Source of the DNA: Saxidomus purpurata
Taxonomy: Eukaryota; Mollusca; Bivalvia; Venerida; Veneridae
DNA: 64,000 nucleotides
Direction of reading: 5' to 3'
Assembly (NCBI GenBank): GCA_022818135.1
Contig: JAFMSR010000007.1
Span: forward strand, 3,960,181-4,024,180
Shown: piece by piece, positions 56,496 through 64,000 of the stretch
Numbering within the stretch: position 1 is the first letter of the stretch
Layout of the letters: each line of letters opens with the position of its first letter
Translations under genes and position numbers: made by a program
Notes under the pieces: generated by a model
What the model saw: the letters and a program-made list of their open reading frames with translations, nothing else
Database searches by the model: none
What the model was told of the DNA's origin: nothing

Positions 56496-58853
56496 GAGTA
56501 ACTTCGGGTATATTCGACAGTCGGACAAATTCGACAGTTTTAATTAAGATCTCCCTTGATCGGCACATAATGTAAATTATTTACCTCACCATACTATTTG
56601 TATCATGTTATATGTATATATGACGCAATAATGTCATCCTGATCATCCCGGCACTCGGATGTTCACGACCTTCGAAATTATTTTAAACGAAAATCGCTTT
56701 TACAGATTATCTGTAACAAGAGGGCCATGATGGCCCTTTATCGCTCACCCGAGTACAACTGCTTTTAACAAAGTTGCTAGAAATCATCGAAACAACCTTT
56801 CTGACAAATTTCCAGGATATCTGGGCTGAAAATGTTACCTCTAGAGTGTTAACAAGGTTTTTCCATATTTGGGCTCTGTGACCTAGTTTTTGACCCAAGA
56901 TGACCCATATTCGAACTTGAGCTAGAAATCATAGAAACAACCTTTCTGACATATTTCCAGGATATTTGGGCTGAAAATGTTACCTCTAGAGTATTAACAA
57001 GGTTTTTCCATATTTGGGCTGTGTGACCTAGTTTTTGACCCCAGATGACCCATATTGAAACTTGAGCTAGAAATCATCAAAACAACCTTTCTGACAAATT
57101 TCAAGGACATCTGGGCTGAAAATGTAACATCTAGAGTGTTAACAAGGTTTTTCCACATTTGGGCTCTGTGACCTAGTTTTTGACCCCAGATGACCCATAT
57201 TCGAACTTGAGCTAGAAATCATCAAAACAACCTTTCTGACAAATTTCAAGGATATTTGGGCTGAAAATGTAACATCTAGAGTGTTAACAAGGTTTTTCCA
57301 TATTTGGGCTGTGTGACCTAGTTTTTGACCCCAGGTGACCCATATTAAAACTTGAGCTAGAAATCAACCAAACAACCTTTCTGACAAATTGCCAGGATAT
57401 TTGGACTGAAACAGTAGCCTCTAGAGCCTTAACAAGATTATTTCTGGGTCATGTGACCTAGTTTTTCATCCGAGATGACCCATATTCGAACTTGTCCGAG
57501 TAATTACTGGGACAAACATCCTGACCAAGTTTCGTGACAATTGAGGCAAAAATGTGACCACTAGAGTGTTAACGAACTAAGTGTGGACGGACGACGGACA
57601 TTCATCGATCCTAATAGCTCACCCTGAGCCAGCTCAGGTGAGCTAAAACGGGTAATAAGACAGAGGTTTGTGTTGTTATCATTCTTGATTGAAATGTGTC
57701 TTATTTTGACCTAAATATTAACAGAAACATATATTATACCAATATTTTGTCACAAATAGAATGTTCCAATATCTCAGTTTGACCTTGACTAAGGGTGTCG
57801 AATTTCGCCGACAAAATATTAAAATGTCGTGCAAATTCGACATGCCGTTCCATATTAATTTTCTGTATATTCTTGAAAATATGGTGACATCGTACGTGTA
57901 GTTTGCGATTGATTTTCTCATCATTTACATATTCAGTTTATTAATTTCGTCCAGACAATTTCTTATTTCACAATAACTTAACCAGCAATTACGTGGCGCT
58001 GCAACAAGTTAATTACACCGTTTATAGCACCTTTGCAGCCAATTAAAATAGTGTAGAATTACTTATACATTTAGATCTACATAGAATCAGTAGAAAATCT
58101 ATAAAATGAAAGATACAGATTCAATTATAATAAAACAGATGAACGTCTAGTATATAAAAATATAAATATAGCGTCTTTATTATATAAATATAACGTCTAT
58201 ATAAAATCATATATAAAAGAGATCTACGATATCACAGTTATTTAATTATCACAGCTGATCTTATCAATGACACAATTTTCTGTCACACACTGCGTCTATT
58301 CTTTTAGGTAAAATGTCCAGGCAAATTGGTCAATATTGAAGCTATTCTCCATCAAAACTTGCTGTCCAAATGGTAATAAGTGGGTATGTCGAAGAATGTT
58401 TGTTTTGTTACTTGGAACAGACGATGGTCATTTGCTGTGTTGCGCCATATAGTTATTTAGGATGTACATGACAGTTTCATGTCTCTTGCTTAAAGTAAAT
58501 TTTACGGTGTTTAAAATATTAGACTGATAATTTTGAATTGCTGTAATATTTATTTTGGAATGGAAATAGAACTACAGCAAATATCTTTAACTTAATATGT
58601 TTATATTGATTATTTTTTTAAACTTTCCCCTGGTGTCGAATTTGGGCGAAAGGTGTCAAATTTACACGCCGACATTAATCATAATAAACAGCACGTCTAT
58701 GACGATACAGATTAGAAAGCTCGTCAACGTTTTATACAGAATGCGCGGAAAACAGTTATTTTCGTTTTGTTTTAATGTTATTCGGTTCACTTCGTACCAA
58801 AAACTTTGGTACCATTTTTGGGCTTAAGGTGTCGAATATACCCGAAGTTACTC
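56496..58853. mobile_element. TIR element (TA target) carrying a nested family B element
   Basis: The ends are gagtaacttcgggtatattc-gaca and its mirror ending gaatatacccgaagttactc. TA dinucleotides flank it at 56,494-56,495 and 58,854-58,855. The motif gtcgaattt and its variants (gtcggacaaattcgacag, gtgtcgaatttcgccgac, ctggtgtcgaatttgggc) recur in the interior near both ends. The own length, without the nested element, is about 1.4 kb. No transposase is seen. A short 76-codon frame at 58,597 is not supported. A TA duplication fits Tc1/mariner-like or related superfamilies. Confidence 0.75.
56716..57646 (+). mobile_element. Complete family B element, nested
   Basis: The left end is acaagagggccatgatggcc followed by ctttatcgctcacccgag. 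Units of about 145 bp (five to six) carry gacctagtttttgacc. The 3' module is gtggacggacgacggacatt, catcgatcctaatagctcac, and a terminal ctgagccagctcag ending ggtgagctaa. Subterminal GCTCACCcGAG pairs with CTCAGGTGAGC. It lies wholly inside the TIR element, so it is the younger of the two. Confidence 0.8.
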
Positions 58854-58855
58854 TA

Positions 58856-59090
58856 TAAGATTTGAAAAATGTCCCTTAATGATTAAGGAATTGCAGAAGC
58901 CATCGTTAGTCACCTTTTTTATAGTGTATACAGGATTTATATGGAGACTGTCATTTCCTGTGTTTAACTTTAACTTTTTCAGTCACTATATATTCATTCC
59001 TTACATTTGTCTGAAGCAGATTGTAAATACCAAATAAACATTTGTCCTCATGATGCTGTGATGAGGCTGTCTTCATAAAAGCTGCACAAT
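58856..59090. other. Unassigned sequence
   Basis: No gene or repeat is supported between the TIR element and the 12 bp minisatellite. Confidence 0.3.
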
Positions 59091-59380
59091 CTGGTTACTA
59101 TACTGGTTACTATACTGGTTACTATACTGGTTACTATACTGGTTACTATACTGGTTACTATACTGGTTACTATACTGGTTACTATACTGGTTACTATACT
59201 GGTTACTATACTGGTTACTATACTGGTTACTATACTGGTTACTATACTGGTTACTATACTGGTTACTATACTGGTTACTATACCGGTTACTATACCGGTT
59301 ACTATACCGGTTACTATACCGGTTACTATACTGGTTACTATACTGGTTACTATACTGGTTACTATACTGGTTACTATACT
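59091..59380 (+). repeat. 12 bp minisatellite, about 24 copies
   Basis: The unit is ggttactatact. A block of four or five consecutive units near 59,280-59,325 carries ggttactatacc, pointing to local duplication of a variant. One plus frame reads Gly-Tyr-Tyr-Thr repeatedly, but has no start codon. Confidence 0.97.
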
Positions 59381-59666
59381 CTAACTTTATAGCTCAGTCT
59401 GTCTCAAAAACACAACTTTCACCTGAACTGATTTTACAAAAAAGAAAGTTCCATAAAAAAATGTTTGCAAATATGTTATAAATTCACAAGGAACTGTAAA
59501 ATATGCATTCCTTAGACTATGTTTTACACATTAAATAGTGACATATTTAAGCATAGTTACCTTTGAAAGCCTCTGGATTTAGGTAGAGAAGACTGGAGAA
59601 AGAATGGTGACTGTCCTTTATAGGCAGGTGAATGGTACAGTAGTGCTTTTCTAACATGGCTGAAAT

Positions 59667-59970
59667 ATACACAGGAAGTTATAGACTGGTTATACATTTC
59701 ACAAGAAGTTCCAGACTGGTTATACATTTCACAAGAAGTTCCGGACTGGTTATACATTTCACAAGAAGTTCCGGACTGGTTATACATTTCACAAGAAGTT
59801 CCGGACTGGTTATACATTTCACAAGAAGTTCCAGACTGGTTATACATTTCACAAGAAGTTCCGGACTGGTTATACATTTCACAAGAAGTTCCAGACTGGT
59901 TATACATTTCACAAGAAGTTCCGGACTGGTTATACATTTCACAAGAAGTTCCGGACTGGTTATACATTTA
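59667..59970 (+). repeat. 30 bp minisatellite, about 10 copies
   Basis: The unit is ggttatacatttcacaagaa + gttccrgact. Copies differ mainly at one base (cagact or cggact). The length is a multiple of 3, so several frames stay open (119 codons plus, 136 codons minus). These are repeat translations, not genes. Confidence 0.95.
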
Positions 59971-61332
59971 GTCAGTTGTGAAGCTAATACTGTTAAAGCA
60001 ATAGTTTTTGCTTAATGTAAAAAATATTAATGTAGAAGGCAGATGACTTCCAAATCACTCAAAAGTAACACATTTCAATATAATAATAAATATACATCAA
60101 TATGCTTTTTTGAAACCATTCTAACATAGAAAGAATTCCCTGTAATCAATAAATATTATCAAGACCCTAGCAGTAAGTAATAGCACTTCCCGAAGTATTT
60201 CAAACAAAATTATTGAAGCAATAAATTACATTTTGTTTAAACTATTTACTTCAATCTCATTATATGATAGGTTACTGAAAATTTCGTCAAGTAAATAAAG
60301 CAACTTCTATCAAATGAAAGTGCATTATAATAAGTCTTGGGTGAAAAAATATTCCGTACATAAATATTTAAACCTGATTTAAAAATCTAAACTTGCTCGC
60401 AGATTGAAATCAAGTTATATGAATTCAATATAACAAAAGACAAAGAAAAAGAAAAAAAGAAAATCAATAAATGAAAAAATCAATAACACAACTCAAGCTT
60501 GCAAACACAAAATCTCATGCCACAATGGTTTATGAAAACATTACTGGTAACATACAATGCAACCTCTCTGGAGTGAACACCCTTGGCAACACAGAAAATG
60601 TGTTTGTTGCAGAGATGTTGTTCTACAGGTCAATTTCTTATATCATTGATGCAATGGAAAAGAAAATGTGTGTCTTTTCAGGGAAGTTGTGGCTCTAGGG
60701 AGGTGTCTTTCGGGGAACTTGTAACATACACTTTTTTAAGATTTCGCTGACTTCTATTTTCTTTATTATCTTCTAGTCAAATAAACTTAGATTAAAAATG
60801 TTCACAGGGTTCAATCAATATACTATAAACTTATCTACAGACATATTTCATCTGCTGGTTTATTTCATAATTAATGTTTTGTAATCTATAATTATAGAAA
60901 GATTTAACTGACTTTAAAAGAGAGTCGATGCAATCACTGGATATTAATGTGAAATTAGCAAAGAAAAGGTACAATAGTTTGGAACCAATTTCTTATTTTA
61001 AAGAAGTAAATGCAAGGATGGTATAACACCACTAGACTTACAACCTTCCATTGCTATAGATGAGGATGACTGAAAATTTATTGATATTCAATTACCTCTT
61101 ACTGAAGTGGAACAGAAAATTATTTGTTTTGAATCACATTCATTGCAAGAATGAAATGGATTTAGTTTGGTGATGTTTATTCTATATTGCTTAAAGGTAA
61201 AAGAAGTTTAAAGCTTTTGCTGAAAGAAGTTCAAAGCGTAAACAGCAGCTGCTACTGACGTAATTAAATGAATTGAAACAATAATTCCTTTTTGCTGCAG
61301 ATTAAGTCTGGCGACAATACCTGCATTAATAC
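59971..61332. other. AT-rich stretch, nothing recognised
   Basis: No gene or known repeat supported. A 75-codon frame at 60,471-60,698 has no homology or context. Confidence 0.3.
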
Positions 61333-61656
61333 TAGGGATGTCAATAACCGGTTATTTGACTAACCGGTTAACCGTTTATTTTTCCGAACGGTTAACCGTT
61401 TAACCGAAAGTGCCCATTTTTCCCGTTAAAACTGTAAATCCCTCCCTTGAGGTAGGGACTTTTCCCCCGTGGACATTGCTTATCGTCAGTGATAAACAAA
61501 CATGATTTTTTTAAATGATTTTTTTGCGTTTTCTTCCCTATTTTTGCATATACATACGGGGTATATATATTTTGATAATCAGTTACCGATTTCGTAACCG
61601 GTTAATCGTTTGTTCGGTCTGTTAACTGGTTAACTCATTAATCATTGACATCCCCA
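61333..61656. mobile_element. hAT-type MITE, 324 bp
   Basis: The ends tagggatgtcaat and attgacatcccca are inverted. They are flanked by attaatac (61,325-61,332) and attaatat (61,657-61,664), an 8 bp duplication with one mismatch. The interior repeats aaccggttaaccg in both orientations. Non-coding. Confidence 0.8.
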
Positions 61657-61830
61657 ATTAATATACATGTATTGGGAAAGACATTAAAGATATTTATGTT
61701 ATCAAAAAATCACCTCTAAATAATAAAACAAGCTTATGGAATTCAAAATACAAACCCTATTACAGGCAGAAAATCAGTTATTAAGCTTCTACAGTTACTT
61801 CAAAATATGGACACGGCTTAAAAACAAAGG

Positions 61831-62569
61831 ACAAGAGGGCCAAGATGGCCCTATATCACTCACCTGTATATCAATTGCCAATAATACAAGAGGTCACGAT
61901 TTTAACATAATTAGTAGAGGTCCACTACACACTGCTTAGTAACATTCCAAAAACTAAGCTCTGTCTGTGGGCCTTGTGTTTTTTTTTAAGTTTTCCTTAT
62001 ATAAGCCTATGCGAAATCAAGTGATCCCCGTCACCCCCCCAGAAAAGGTTGATTTTTACCCGCGGGTCATGATTTGAACAATCTTGGTAAAGGTCCACAA
62101 GGCAATGCTACATACTAAATATCTAAGTTCTAGGCCTTGTGGTTTCAGAAATGAAGACCAGGGCTGGGTCAGTTTGACCTAGGCTGTGTGGTTTCAGAGA
62201 AGCCTATGTAAAACTAAGTGACTCCCTGTGCGGGGTTTATTTTGACCTTGGGGGTCATAATTTGAACAATCTTGGTATAGGTCCACTAGACAATGCTACA
62301 TGCTAAACATCTAAGCTCTAGGCTTTGTGGTTTCAGAGAAGATTTTTTAATGTTTTTCCTATTTTTTGCCATAGCAACCAGAGTTCTGCATGGAATGGAA
62401 TTCTTTGAACAATTTTGGTAGAGCTTCAATCATGCAAGGAACATCCTGCATAGTTTCATCAACATTGGCCCTGTGGTTTCAGAGGTGATGTCGCTTGAAA
62501 CAAAACGTTGACGGACGACGGACAATCATCCATTAGAAAAGCTCACCCTGGCAAAGCCAGATGAGCTAA
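61831..62569 (+). mobile_element. Family A element
   Basis: The left end is acaagagggccaagatggcc and ctatatcactcacctg. Internal units carry aatgctacat.ctaaatatc, and the 3' part has ttctgcatggaatggaattc and gttgacggacgacggacaat. The terminal inverted repeat ctggcaaagccag precedes atgagctaaa. It closely resembles the copy at 6067-6875. Confidence 0.75.
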
Positions 62570-64000
62570 AAAAGGCAAGTGTGCAACTGGTTGATGAAAA
62601 AGTATTTATTATAATCCATTGTCTGAGATAATTACCTTTTTTCTACTCTAAGCTATTAGAGCAAGCCTGTTTATGTAATTAGTCAGTCTCTCATTATTCA
62701 TTGGTTAAAAATATGTTAACTCCTCATTCATCAAATGTAGTAATTTTGGTAAATATCCACAAAATAAGTATAGTTAAGTGTTATAATAATGGAATAAGTT
62801 TATTTCAATGAAACAGCAATACTTTATTTTGGTTAAGCAAGTTTAGCAGAGCAAACAAGAGGAAACTTTAAGCAAAAAATAATGGAAGCAAAATTCATAA
62901 CTTAAAATTAAAAGAAAGAACTACAGCTTTCTAAAATGTTAAATGCAAAGTATGGAAGGTAACCCTCCCCGGAGAGCATTACGTGCTAGAAACACAAAAC
63001 ATACCAATGTAGTGCCTATAGTCTGCTACAAATTATACATAATGCAATTTGTGAAATTAATTGAAAAATTCATTAAGCAAGAAAGTTATTAGATTAGTGG
63101 GCATATTGTATTTACAGTTTTGTTTTCAATAAGATCGTTTTAATATTTTAATACAGTCAAACTTCGTATCTCAAGACCAGTATTTGGACCAGTTAAAAGA
63201 TAAAAGAAGAACACAATGTTGTTGTTGTAGATTCCCTCATCTCAGATCAGTTAAAAGCAAAACTTATTACTTACTATGAATTGACCGTTTGGTTCCAAAA
63301 TGTTCTGCTTTAATATCAAGACTTAGTGGTCTCAGCTGAATTTCAGTGTACATAACATATGCCAGTTGATTTTTGTTACCAAAATAAAACCAAATTTGCA
63401 AAGGACTACAGCATGTTACAACCTTACTTAAAACTTACTATGTCCTCTATAAATAAAACTTCAGACAATGGCAATGCATGAAAAATACAGGTTATCAGTG
63501 CATACTACACGAATACAGTCATAGCTAGTGACTCTAATTAGTACAGTAGTATAATACAATGTAATACAGCAGTAAATGATAAGAAATTTATAAATATATG
63601 CGAGGGCCGTCTCGGAAGTTAATCTATGAACAAGGGTTTATGTAGAAGTTAATCATATTATTTCAAGTATATGATAGTGTTATTGCGATTTTATCCATTG
63701 ACATCTTACATATTTTCACACAGTAGCATGAAACTGCTCTACCAAACAAATATAACCTGTAACTGTCATGCAACACAATATTGGAAACAAAAACTAGAAT
63801 TTTTTTTTAAAAATTCAAACATATTCAGTTACAGTCCCCTATTAATGCTTCTGTCACATATCTGTACCATGTCTGTACGATTTATAAATTGTGCGATTCC
63901 ACAAACTTTAAAATCCATACAGTCTGAGTACAATTGTAGCTTTTGGTCACATGCCTACAGGCCCTTAACTATCTTTTGGAGGATGCAATCTTATGATATC
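62570..64000. other. AT-rich stretch, nothing recognised
   Basis: No gene, exon-like block or known repeat is supported to the window end. Confidence 0.3.

Noticed and set aside
58300..58380. Exon-like block between attcttttag and gtaataag
   Set aside because: It is only about 20 codons, lies inside a non-coding transposon and has no partner exon.
59557..60015. 119- and 136-codon frames with a 10-residue repeat (HFTRSSRLVI, MYNQSGTSCE)
   Set aside because: A 30 bp minisatellite keeps several frames open; no signal, splice or homology support.

Overview
The window looks like nuclear DNA of a bivalve mollusc, most plausibly a venerid-type clam. This is inferred from AT-rich intron-bearing genes, secreted lectin genes (F-type lectin, TSP1 plus C-type lectin), tRNA-derived SINEs, jockey/CR1-like LINE tails and very abundant tandem-unit interspersed repeats of the gaccttgacc type seen in bivalve genomes. 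Nothing bacterial, organellar or viral is seen. No species call is possible from sequence alone.

Layout. 1-9.7 kb is almost entirely repeats: five families built from 145-170 bp internal units. Three of them (called A, B and C here) share the same end architecture: ACAAGAG, a short hairpin, then a subterminal inverted repeat closing at GAGCTAA. 9.7-11.8 kb holds two exons of an unidentified minus-strand gene, whose intron carries a 950 bp foldback element. 12-21.1 kb is older repeats, a LINE tail and a hAT-type element with a perfect 8 bp target duplication. 21.5-25.3 kb is a four-exon F-type lectin gene with a C-terminal PAN/Apple-like module and one probable GC-AG intron. It is followed by a miniature LTR element, LINE debris and poorly explained AT-rich sequence.

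29.4-53.3 kb is a C-type lectin locus on the minus strand. It has a degenerate intronless TSP1-CTLD copy (29.7-30.4 kb), an intact one (38.6-39.4 kb) and one with a single frameshift (48.1-48.9 kb). The last two lie in a tandem duplication of about 7-8 kb. A long-TIR, TTAA-flanked element sits between the two units, and a matching empty site lies at the upstream junction. A 2.1 kb minisatellite of 25-26 bp units (32.4-34.5 kb) lies upstream. A 500 bp run of N (53,614-54,113) is a scaffold gap that cuts a LINE.

54.1-64 kb is again repeats: two family A copies, a TA-flanked TIR element with a family B copy nested inside, 12 bp and 30 bp minisatellites and a small hAT-type MITE. No gene is recognised there.

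Functionally, the recognisable genes are secreted carbohydrate-recognition proteins, so this is plausibly a humoral immune lectin neighbourhood. The CTLD copies lack the classical calcium/sugar motifs and differ mostly around the ligand face.
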